Below, one piece after another: positions 24,875 through 32,180 of a stretch of 64,000 nt of DNA. A program made the position numbers and the translations under genes. Positions within the stretch are counted from its first letter, which is position 1; each line of letters begins with the position of its first letter. The stretch is from contig NZ_CP053452.2 in assembly GCF_013128195.2 (NCBI RefSeq), positions 9,114,001 through 9,178,000 of the forward strand, in the 5' to 3' direction. This stretch comes from Frigoriglobus tundricola (lineage in GTDB: Bacteria; Planctomycetota; Planctomycetia; Gemmatales; Gemmataceae). The notes under the pieces were generated by a model. That model did not search any database and was not told where the DNA came from. It saw only the letters and a program-made list of their open reading frames with translations.

Positions 24875-26809
24875 ATGCAAGCCGTTGACCTGAGTCAGGA
24901 AGACATCCACGCGTACCTCGCCCGGCACCAGAAGAAAGAGCTGTTGCGCTTCCTCACCTGCGGCAGCGTGGACGACGGCAAGAGTACGCTCATCGGCCGG
25001 CTGCTGCACGACACCAAAATGATCTACGAGGACCAGCTCGCCGCCGTGAAGCGGGACAGCGAGAAGGTCGGCACCACCGGCGCCGGCGAGATCGATCTCG
25101 CCCTGCTGACCGACGGGCTGAAGGCCGAGCGCGAGCAGGGCATCACCATCGACGTGGCGTACCGCTACTTCTCGACCGACCGCCGCAAGTTCATCATCGC
25201 CGACACCCCCGGCCACGAACAGTACACGCGCAACATGGCCACCGGCGCCTCGACGTGCCAGTTGGCCATCATCCTCATCGACGCCCGCCACGGCGTGATG
25301 ACCCAGACCCGCCGGCACTCGTTCATCGTGTCGCTCCTGGGCATCCGGCACGTGGTCGTGGCCGTCAACAAGATGGACCTGGTCGGCTACTCGCGCGACG
25401 CCTTCGAGCGGATCAAGGACGAGTACACCGGCTTCGTCGCCAAGCTCGGCCTGCGCGACATCACCTTCATCCCCATGTCGGCGCTGAAGGGCGACAACGT
25501 CGCGTCCCGGAGCGCCGCGATGCCGTGGTACGCCGGCCCGGCGCTGCTGGACCACCTGGAGACGGTCCACATCGCCAGCGACCGCAACCTGACCGACCTG
25601 CGGTTCCCGGTGCAGTACGTCCTCCGACCGAACCTCGACTTCCGCGGCTTCGCCGGCACGGTCGCGTCCGGCACCCTGAGAAAGGGCGACGAGGTGATGG
25701 TGCTGCCGTCGGGCAAGCGCAGCCGGGTGAAGGCGATCGTGACGTATGACGGCGAGCTGGACGAAGCGTTCGCGCCGCAGGCGGTAACGGTCACGCTGAC
25801 CGATGAGGTGGACGTGAGCCGCGGCGACATGCTGGTGCGGCCGGACAACCCGCCCCACGTCAGCAGCCAGATCGAGGCGACGGTGGTGTGGATGGCCGAA
25901 CAGCCGCTCGTGCCCGGTCGGACGTACGCGCTGAAGCACACGACGCGACAAGTAACGGCAGAAGTGGCCTCGTTCCGCTACGGCGTCGATGTGAACACGC
26001 TGGAGCACCGGGCCATCGCCCGACTGGGGCTGAACGAGGTCGGGCACGTGCAGCTCAGCCTGACACAGGCCCTGGCGTACGACCCGTACCGCACCAACGC
26101 CGCGACCGGGGCGTTCATCTTGATCGACCGGTTGACGAACAACACGGTCGGCGCCGGCATGATCCTCGAGGCCGGCAGCAACCGGGCGCCGGGCAACGGG
26201 TGGGCGGCGGAACCGGCGGTGCGTTTGAAGGTGCGCGAGAGCCTGATCGCCCCCAACGAGCGCGAGCAGCGCTACGGCCAGGTGCCGGTGACGGTACTAC
26301 TGATCGGCTTAACCGGCAGCGGAAAGAGCCGGATCGCATACGCACTGGAGCGCCGCCTCTGGGACGAGGGCCGGGCGGTCACGGTGCTCTACGGCCAGAA
26401 CATGCGCCAGGGGCTCAACCGTGACCTGGGGTTCACCGCCGACGACCGCTCGGAAAACCTGCGGCGGTCGGTCGAGGTGGCGAAATTGATGAACGACGCG
26501 GGGGTGATCACCATCGCGGCGTTCGTGGCGCCGCACGAGGCGGTGCGCGAGAAGGCGAAGCAGTTGATCGGCCGGGATCGCGTGCTGGAGGTGTACTGCA
26601 CGGCGCCAATGGAGGTGCTGCGGACCCGCGACCAGAGCGGCGCGTACCGGTTGGCCGACGAGGGGAAGATCGCGCAGATGCCGGGCGTGACGGCGGCGTT
26701 CGAGGAGCCCAAAGCGCCCGATCTCGTGCTGCGGACCGACCATGTCGGCGTCGACGAGAGCGTCAGCCGGATCGTCGAACTGATGAAATCAAAGGGCTAC
26801 CTGCCTTAG
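24875..26809 (+). CDS. cysNC: Bifunctional sulfate adenylyltransferase large subunit / APS kinase
   Basis: 644 residues from ATG 24875; the upstream open frame is non-coding. Residues 1-440 are CysN, an EF-Tu-like GTPase: P-loop GSVDDGKSTLIGRLLHD, ADTPGHEQYTRNMATGAS and VAVNKMDLVGYSRDAF, then two beta-barrel domains. Residues about 470-644 are an APS-kinase domain: P-loop GLTGSGKS from G478, NMRQGLNRDLGFTADDRSEN, AAFVAPHEAVREKAK, PGVTAAFEEP and a final SKGYLP. The usual DGDN motif reads LYGQN (Y506, Q508), so both aspartates are missing while the P-loop is intact. The kinase would form PAPS from APS; its activity is uncertain. It is co-transcribed with cysD. Confidence 0.93.
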   Translation: MQAVDLSQEDIHAYLARHQKKELLRFLTCGSVDDGKSTLIGRLLHDTKMIYEDQLAAVKRDSEKVGTTGAGEIDLALLTDGLKAEREQGITIDVAYRYFSTDRRKFIIADTPGHEQYTRNMATGASTCQLAIILIDARHGVMTQTRRHSFIVSLLGIRHVVVAVNKMDLVGYSRDAFERIKDEYTGFVAKLGLRDITFIPMSALKGDNVASRSAAMPWYAGPALLDHLETVHIASDRNLTDLRFPVQYVLRPNLDFRGFAGTVASGTLRKGDEVMVLPSGKRSRVKAIVTYDGELDEAFAPQAVTVTLTDEVDVSRGDMLVRPDNPPHVSSQIEATVVWMAEQPLVPGRTYALKHTTRQVTAEVASFRYGVDVNTLEHRAIARLGLNEVGHVQLSLTQALAYDPYRTNAATGAFILIDRLTNNTVGAGMILEAGSNRAPGNGWAAEPAVRLKVRESLIAPNEREQRYGQVPVTVLLIGLTGSGKSRIAYALERRLWDEGRAVTVLYGQNMRQGLNRDLGFTADDRSENLRRSVEVAKLMNDAGVITIAAFVAPHEAVREKAKQLIGRDRVLEVYCTAPMEVLRTRDQSGAYRLADEGKIAQMPGVTAAFEEPKAPDLVLRTDHVGVDESVSRIVELMKSKGYLP

Positions 26810-27362
26810 CAGCGTGGTGTACGACGGAGGGGGTCCGTGGTCGCGTACCGCGCCGAACCACTCAGTCCCTTCCGCACTCTGAAGACCCGAGTTGAACTTA
26901 GACTCGACCAAATCGCCTTCTGTTCTCGACGCCCGCAGGAGTGGCACCAGGCGGGCCGTGCTCGGGTGGCCGACGGTCTCCGACAGTCGGTGGTCGCACC
27001 CGGCGTGCCCTGGATCTTCTCGACGCGACCCGCGTGCCGTCGCCGTCGCTGTCGGAGACAGCGACCCACCCGAACGTTGCCCTTTCCCCGGTTACTCGAC
27101 GCTAACAGGAGTGATGTGATATCAGCCGGATGACCACAATTTCCATACGCGGGAAAGTGTGTCGCCCTCGAGCGTGTCGAGCATAAACAACGCCGGGATC
27201 GCGGTTCCACCACGCACCGAACATCGACCGATCTCTACACAGCCCGATACTCGCCCGGGAAGTCGGTGGCCGCTTTTCTTATCGCGACGCCCCGGAGGTT
27301 CGTGCCAACGGCGCGAACCTCCGGAGCTGGTGCGTCGGGCGGCGCACCCCAGTACCAAAAGC
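26810..27362. other. Intergenic region with one foldback and one hairpin
   Basis: 553 bases between convergent cysNC and the histidine kinase. It contains a foldback element (26960-27075) and a hairpin CCGGAGGTTCG / CGAACCTCCGG (27292-27324) that may stop transcription of the kinase gene, though no T-run follows. No coding frame with a ribosome-binding site was found. Confidence 0.6.
26960..27075. repeat. Foldback element with CTCCGACAG arms
   Basis: The left arm 26960-26991 (GCTCGGGTGGCCGACGG then TCTCCGACAGTCGG) and right arm 27044-27075 (CGTCGCTGTCGGAGACAGCG then ACCCACCCGAAC) are reverse complements over about 30 bases with several changes. Each arm also holds a small palindrome around TGTCGGAGACA-like sequence. 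Confidence 0.7.
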
Positions 27363-28124
27363 TCACTCCGGGTCGGCGTCGAGACGCTTCGGCAGCTTGA
27401 CGGTAAACGTCGAGCCCTTGCCGACGACGCTCTCGACGCGAATGCGGCCGTGGTGCTGTTCGATAATCTGGCGACAGACACTCAGACCGAGGCCGGTGCC
27501 GCCGCGGCCGTACTCGTCCGGCTGCTTGGTGGTGAAAAACGGTTCGAAGATCATCCGCAACTGGTCCGGCGCGATGCCCAGGCCGGTGTCGGACACCTTG
27601 ATTTCCACCGTTTCCGTGGGCACGTTTTCGCGCACCTCGATCTTGAGCCGGCCGCCCGCCGGCATGGCCTGGCGGGCGTTGAGGACCAGGTTCACGAGGA
27701 TCTGTTCGATCTGCCCCGGGACCACCCAGGCCACGGGCCGGGAGTGGAACTTCGTCTCCACGTGAACGCGGTTCTTCGACATGTCCTTATCGGTGAGCGT
27801 CAGCACCTCCTCGACCAGCCGGGCGACGTCACAGTGCTGGCGGTGCGAACCGCTCTTTCGGGCGAAGCCGAGCATGCCCCCGGCGATGGCGGCGGCCCGC
27901 TGCCCGGCCTTCACGATGCGGTCGAACGCCTGCTGCTTGTCGGCCGGGTCTGGAGAGCGGGCACCGAGCTTGGCCGAGTTGATGATGGTGGTGAGGATGT
28001 TGTTGAACTCGTGAGCGATGCTAGATGCCAGTTCGCCGACACTGCTGAGCCTCTGGGCCTGAAGGAGCTGTTGCCGGAGCGCTTCGGTCTCACTCGTCGG
28101 AGCCAGAAGCTCTTCGCTGGTCAT
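27363..28124 (-). CDS. Cytoplasmic histidine kinase without a sensor domain
   Basis: 253 residues from ATG 28124. After a short coiled lead (ETEALRQQLLQAQRLSSVGE) comes the phosphoacceptor helix ELASSIAHEFNNILTTI with H38. The ATP-binding domain has the N box (LVLNARQAMPAGG), G1 box (VSDTGLGIAPD), F box (FEPFFTTK) and G2 box (GGTGLGLSVCRQI), all intact. It is NtrB/HATPase_c-like. There is no membrane segment and no PAS or GAF domain, so input must come from a partner. No response regulator lies beside it, so it is an orphan. The N-terminal extension in the open frame upstream (to 28220) was rejected because GGGAG precedes the chosen ATG. Confidence 0.9.
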   Translation of the reverse strand: MTSEELLAPTSETEALRQQLLQAQRLSSVGELASSIAHEFNNILTTIINSAKLGARSPDPADKQQAFDRIVKAGQRAAAIAGGMLGFARKSGSHRQHCDVARLVEEVLTLTDKDMSKNRVHVETKFHSRPVAWVVPGQIEQILVNLVLNARQAMPAGGRLKIEVRENVPTETVEIKVSDTGLGIAPDQLRMIFEPFFTTKQPDEYGRGGTGLGLSVCRQIIEQHHGRIRVESVVGKGSTFTVKLPKRLDADPE

Positions 28125-28615
28125 ATCTGCGTCTCCCTGCACCCGACCCGAACGCCCGCACACCCGCCGGGGCTGTGCATGCCCCGCAGGGTCCGCACGC
28201 ACCGCCGGCGTTGCGGCCACCGCCTCCGACCGCCACTCACATGGCCGCCGGCCCCCGGGCGATGGTCCGGCTGGGCAAGCCCGGTCCGCAAAAGTGATAT
28301 CGTCCGCATCGCAGAGACCACTTCATACGAACCGCACAAACGGACCATTCGGTCGTGCAGATTGTCGGAATGCGGAATTCAGAACTGAAGAACCCGGAGC
28401 GCACGGCCGGAGCGCCAACCCTGCGCAGACTGGCAGTTGTGTGTTGTTGACTCGGGTCATCCGTCCCGAAACCCAGCAACACCCGTCGAGCCGCGACCGG
28501 CAGGGGGCGGGCAAGCCACATTGGGGCAACGGGGCCGACTCGCCCCCTGCCGGTCGCGGCACAATCACGCCCGAGGTGCCTTCGGGCCTCCTGAAACGCT
28601 TTCCGGTGCTACCGA
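28125..28615. other. Intergenic region with a foldback element
   Basis: 491 bases between two minus-strand genes. The only feature I can support is the 20-bp inverted repeat at 28490-28560. Open frames here are short and Arg-rich, and none has a ribosome-binding site. Confidence 0.5.
28490..28560. repeat. Foldback with perfect 20-bp arms (CGCGACCGGCAGGGGGCG)
   Basis: Left arm 28490-28509 and right arm 28541-28560 are exact reverse complements (GCCGCGACCGGCAGGGGGCG). The loop is 31 bases. It lies about 55 bases past the stop of the histidine phosphatase gene on that strand, with no T-run. Confidence 0.9.
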
Positions 28616-29329
28616 TCAGGCTTCGGTCTTTCTCACGCCGGCTTCCGCAAAGGCGGCGTTCACCTCGGCCACCGGCGGCGGAACCGTGAGAAGTTGCCGC
28701 GCGGTCCAGGTGCCCGCGTCGGGCACGAGTTCGCTCACCGCGAGATTCTGCGCGCGGCCGATCGTCACCCAATCCGCCGCGGTGCGCCCCCGGAGAAGTG
28801 ACAGCAGAAGCACCTTGCACACGACGCCGTGACACACGATCACGACCCGCCCGCCCGGGTGCGCCTCAGCCACACGACGGAACGCGGGGAGCGTGCGGTC
28901 GCGGATCGCGTCGAAGGACTCCATGCCGGCGATCGCGAACCCGGTGTCGCCGGCGATCCAGCGGGCCAGCGTTTCTTCCCAAACGGAGTCGGCCTGTTCG
29001 CGCGGCTGGCGCGAGAGCGACCCCACGCGGCGTTCGTGCAGGTCCGGTTCCCGGAGGTGCGGCACGCCACAAGCGGCCGCAATCGGCGCGGCCGTTTCGA
29101 CCGCACGCCGCATGGCCGACGACACAACCGCGCTCGGTCTCAGGGCCGCGAACCAGGGCACCACTGCCGCGGTCTGCCGCCGCCCGTGCGCGCCGAGTTC
29201 GACGTCCGACTCGGCCCCGTGAAAGAGCGTGGGCGCGGCCGTTTCGGCGTGCCGCACGAGCCACACGGTTTGGGCAACTTTGGCACTCGTGTGTTCGGGT
29301 CCGGTCGGCGTGCTGTCAGTCGGGGTCAT
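28616..29329 (-). CDS. Histidine phosphatase family protein (phosphoglycerate-mutase-like)
   Basis: 237 residues. The RHG core is near residue 25 (VWLVRHAET, here RHA in place of RHG), followed by SSAMRRAVETAAPIAAA, HERRVGSLSRQP and the second catalytic His in VVIVCHGVVCKVLL. The two His, the Arg residues and a Glu near DLHER form the standard pocket. Family members are phosphatases of small metabolites (for example alpha-ribazole phosphate or sugar phosphates) or phosphoglycerate mutases. The substrate here is unknown. The RHA variant is common among these phosphatases. It is divergent from the flavoprotein gene that begins 228 bases away. The start codon ATG 29329 has only a weak ribosome-binding site. 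Confidence 0.85.
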   Translation of the reverse strand: MTPTDSTPTGPEHTSAKVAQTVWLVRHAETAAPTLFHGAESDVELGAHGRRQTAAVVPWFAALRPSAVVSSAMRRAVETAAPIAAACGVPHLREPDLHERRVGSLSRQPREQADSVWEETLARWIAGDTGFAIAGMESFDAIRDRTLPAFRRVAEAHPGGRVVIVCHGVVCKVLLLSLLRGRTAADWVTIGRAQNLAVSELVPDAGTWTARQLLTVPPPVAEVNAAFAEAGVRKTEA

Positions 29330-29556
29330 ACTGTTCGTTCCGTGGGGCCGGGCCGTCTCATGTTACGAACCGGCGCGGGGCACAAGGAGAACCCTCACCC
29401 GTTGTTCTTCATCGTTGTGGTTACGTGCGCCGACCAAAAGTGCCGGCCCCGGCACCCGCGCCGGGTGGGCGACCCGCCGTCCGGCGGTTACGCTGACGGG
29501 GTGCGAGAGGCGCCGCGCCACTCGCGCCATCACGTCGCCCGAATTGACGGTGGTGA

Positions 29557-31203
29557 ATGCCTCCTGATGCCGACCAATTAGCGTTCCCCGAACTCACGCC
29601 CACAGAGTTCCGCCTGCTGCGGCCCCTCGCCGATGTCGTCACCTTTGATGACGGGGCGACGGTCTTCCGCGCCGGAACCGCCGAAGCGGATCTGTTCGTC
29701 GTCGAAGCGGGGGTGATCGAGATCCGCAACCCGGCCGACAACGACGCGCTGGTCGTCACCCACCGCGCCGGCGGATTTTCCGGTGATATCGATCTGTTGA
29801 CCGGCCGACCGACGCTCGTGAGTGGCTGTGCCCGCGGCGCGACGCGCGTGTTGCGCGTCAAGCACCGGTCGATCCGCGCCCTGCTCAACCGTGTTCCCAG
29901 CTTCGGAGAGAAGCTGATTCTCGCGTTCACCCGCCGGCGCGAGTTGTTGTCGCGACAGGGGAAGCTGGGACTCACCGTACTCGGCGCCGGGTCCTGCAAG
30001 GACACGAACCTGGTCCGCGAGTTCCTGTACAAGAACTTCGTACCCTTCCGCTGGCTCGATTCCGAGACCGACGCCGGGCGCGCGGCCCTCGCCGCCCACA
30101 CCCCCAACTGCCCGAAACCGGTTGTCGACTGTGGCGCCGGGACGGTGCTGTTCAACCCGAAACTCCGCGACCTCGCCAAGTGCGCGGGCATCTGGCGCCC
30201 GTGCCCCGGCGAGTTGGTGGATCTGGCGGTCGTCGGAGCCGGACCGGCCGGGATCGCGGCGGCCGTGTACGCCGCTTCTGAGGGACTCTCGACGCTGCTC
30301 CTGGACCGGCTCGGTCCCGGCGGGCAGGCCGGCGGGTCCTCGAAGATCGAGAACTTCATCGGGTTCCCGGCCGGGCTGAGCGGTGCCGATCTGGCCACGC
30401 GGGGCGTACTTCAGATGCTCAAGTTCGGCGCCCGGATGGCAGCGCCTGTTACTGTCGATCGTGTCGATGTGCCCGCTGATGCCCGCGCGCCCCGCCGCCT
30501 GCACCTCGACTGCGACACGATCGTGCAGGCGCGTGTGGTGCTGGTCGCAACGGGGGTGGGCTGGCGCAAGCTCCCGGCGGCGGGGGCCGAGCGGTTCGAG
30601 AGCGCCGGCGTCCATTACGTCTGCACCGCCGTGGAAGCCGTTCTCTACGACGAGCGCGACGTCGTTGTGGTCGGCGGCGGCAACTCGGCCGGTCAGGCGG
30701 CCATGCACCTGGCCGAGTGCTGTCGCACCCGGCAGGTTCACCTCGTGGTCCGCAGCCCGCTCGGTTCGGGCATGTCCGAATACCTGGTCAGCCGCGTGCG
30801 CGGGGCCCCCAACATCACGGTCCACGAGGGGACGGAAATCGCCGCCGTCGAGGGCGAACACCACCTGGAGAGCATCCGGCTCGCGCGCACGTCGGGGGAC
30901 GGTAACCCGCAACGAATCGGGTGTTCCGGCGTGTTCGTGTTCATCGGTGCGGACCCGGCGGTCGGTTGGCTCCCTTCCGAACTCGCGCGCGACGAACACG
31001 GATACATTCTGACGGGTTCGGATGTCGTTCGGTCCGGGCACTGGCCGCTCAAGCACCGAGACCCCTGCCCGCTTGAAACGTCGCTACCGGGGGTACTTGC
31101 GGCCGGGGACGTGCGTTCCGGTTCGACGAAGCGCGTGGGATTCGCGGTGGGCGACGGCTCCCTCGCGGTGACGTGTACCCACCACCTGTTGTCCCACGGG
31201 TAG
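29557..31203 (+). CDS. Cyclic-nucleotide-binding-domain / thioredoxin-reductase-like flavoprotein
   Basis: 548 residues in three parts. About 1-130 is a cyclic-nucleotide-binding fold (DDGATVFRAGTAEADLFVVE; SGDIDLLTGRP), but the FGE...RPR phosphate cassette is not canonical. About 135-215 is a glutaredoxin-like segment (LTVLGAGSCKDTNLVREFLY). About 220-548 is thioredoxin-reductase-like: FAD motif VVGAGPAGIAAAVYA, GGQAGGSSKIENFIGFP, NADPH motif VVVVGGGNSAGQAAMHLAE and AAGDVRSGSTKRVGFAVGDG. The redox CxxC is missing: the usual CATC site reads YVCTAVEA, with one Cys. From memory the same layout without the disulfide occurs in an actinobacterial family, so the acceptor is probably not thioredoxin. 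Confidence 0.88.
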   Translation: MPPDADQLAFPELTPTEFRLLRPLADVVTFDDGATVFRAGTAEADLFVVEAGVIEIRNPADNDALVVTHRAGGFSGDIDLLTGRPTLVSGCARGATRVLRVKHRSIRALLNRVPSFGEKLILAFTRRRELLSRQGKLGLTVLGAGSCKDTNLVREFLYKNFVPFRWLDSETDAGRAALAAHTPNCPKPVVDCGAGTVLFNPKLRDLAKCAGIWRPCPGELVDLAVVGAGPAGIAAAVYAASEGLSTLLLDRLGPGGQAGGSSKIENFIGFPAGLSGADLATRGVLQMLKFGARMAAPVTVDRVDVPADARAPRRLHLDCDTIVQARVVLVATGVGWRKLPAAGAERFESAGVHYVCTAVEAVLYDERDVVVVGGGNSAGQAAMHLAECCRTRQVHLVVRSPLGSGMSEYLVSRVRGAPNITVHEGTEIAAVEGEHHLESIRLARTSGDGNPQRIGCSGVFVFIGADPAVGWLPSELARDEHGYILTGSDVVRSGHWPLKHRDPCPLETSLPGVLAAGDVRSGSTKRVGFAVGDGSLAVTCTHHLLSHG

Positions 31204-31264
31204 CTTTGGTGCCAGTCGCAGCAAACGCGCACGGCCCACGGCCATTTACGGACGAGGGAAGAGT

Positions 31265-31307
31265 CCTGGCACCTGGAGGGGGTAACCATCACCCTCCAGG
31301 TGCCAGG
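31265..31307. terminator. Hairpin between convergent genes
   Basis: Perfect 16-bp stem, CCTGGCACCTGGAGGG (31265-31280) with CCCTCCAGGTGCCAGG (31292-31307), and an 11-base loop. It lies between the flavoprotein stop (31203) and the stop of the minus-strand gene (31330). There is no T-run, so it could be a two-way terminator, an mRNA end protector, or a repeat. Confidence 0.6.
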
Positions 31308-31329
31308 GCACGTTCGGCATACGTTAGAT

Positions 31330-31860
31330 TCACTTCCTGCGGACGAGCTTCATCTGACCACACTGGGTTTCGACCGGCTTCCCGCCCGCCCAGGCCACCC
31401 CGCTGAACTCGATGTGATCGTCGTCAACGAAGGTGAGCGTGCCCTCGTGCATGTGCATGTCCTTCGCGGGATCGAGGTTCGTGCCACCGGCGAAGAGGAA
31501 GCGGATCTGGTTGGGCGGCGACTTCGGATCGGCCTTCATGCGCGGCTGGTTGCCGAGGGCGCAGTAGTGGGTCATGATCAGGTCGGCCCCGTCCCGGTGG
31601 TAGATCGACACCATCTCCTGCGGCTGGCCGGGGAACAGCGTCTCCTGAACGGCGCTGCCGGCCGCCGTGACCTTGATGACCGAGACGACCTGATCGGTCG
31701 GCTTGCCGTCCTTGTCCGCCGCGACCCAGGTGCCGGCCAGTTTCTTCAGGCGTTCCAGACCCGCGTGCGGCGCCGGTGCCGGTGTCGGGGCGGGCTTTTC
31801 TTCGCCACGGGCCGGAGCGAAGGCGACCAGCATCAGACCGCCGAGCCAGAATCGTTTCAT
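31330..31860 (-). CDS. Small exported protein, DUF1579/lipocalin-like
   Basis: 176 residues from ATG 31860, preceded by GGAG. Signal peptide KRFWLGGLMLVAFAPARGEE, then a Pro/Ala linker (KPAPTPAPAPHAG). The mature domain begins LERLKKLAGTWVAADKDGKP and continues with VQETLFPGQPQEMVSIYHRD, LIMTHYCALGNQPRMKAD, TLTFVDDDHIEFSG and QCGQMKLVRRK. The L..L.G.W start, the repeated strands and the MTHYCALGNQP segment resemble small beta-barrel proteins of the lipocalin/DUF1579 type seen in planctomycetes. No enzyme activity can be assigned. Probably periplasmic. Confidence 0.75.
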   Translation of the reverse strand: MKRFWLGGLMLVAFAPARGEEKPAPTPAPAPHAGLERLKKLAGTWVAADKDGKPTDQVVSVIKVTAAGSAVQETLFPGQPQEMVSIYHRDGADLIMTHYCALGNQPRMKADPKSPPNQIRFLFAGGTNLDPAKDMHMHEGTLTFVDDDHIEFSGVAWAGGKPVETQCGQMKLVRRK

Positions 31861-32180
31861 GTCGTTCTCCGATGATGCAGGACGATGCGTACCCCTCACC
31901 GAAGTGGCGAAGTGTACTACTGTCCTCTATCGGCCGACAGGGACCGGTTCTTGACTCGCAATCTCCGCTCACCAATTGATCGATTGTCGAATAATTCGCA
32001 AGGTGGGACCAGGCTTTGCGCCGTCCCACCAGCGCAACCAATTGATGTCGAAAAAGACGCTCCCGGCCGTCCACCTTTGAGTCGAGCAGCCGGTGGGGCG
32101 GGGCAAAGCCTGGCCCCCTTGCAAAACCCGTTAGACGGTGCAACAGACAGAAGCGACACAGGCGTGCCGCCGCTCCAATG
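31861..32180. other. Intergenic region with a foldback element
   Basis: 320 bases between two minus-strand genes, largely occupied by the foldback repeat at 31998-32122. A direct repeat ACCAATTGAT occurs at 31971 and 32037, one outside and one inside that element. No gene is visible. Confidence 0.6.
31998..32122. repeat. Foldback element with GGCTTTGC arms
   Basis: The left arm 31998-32030 (GCAAGGTGGGACCAGGCTTT and on to GTCCCACC) and right arm 32092-32122 (GGTGGGGCGGGGCAAAGCC then TGGCCCCCTTGC) are near reverse complements. About 60 bases lie between. The arms themselves contain a small palindrome (GGTGGG...CCCACC). Confidence 0.8.

Noticed and set aside
27292..27324. Hairpin CCGGAGGTTCG as terminator of the histidine kinase gene
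   Set aside because: The stem is good and rightly placed, but the minus strand shows an A-rich rather than T-rich tail, so it is mentioned only within the gap entry.
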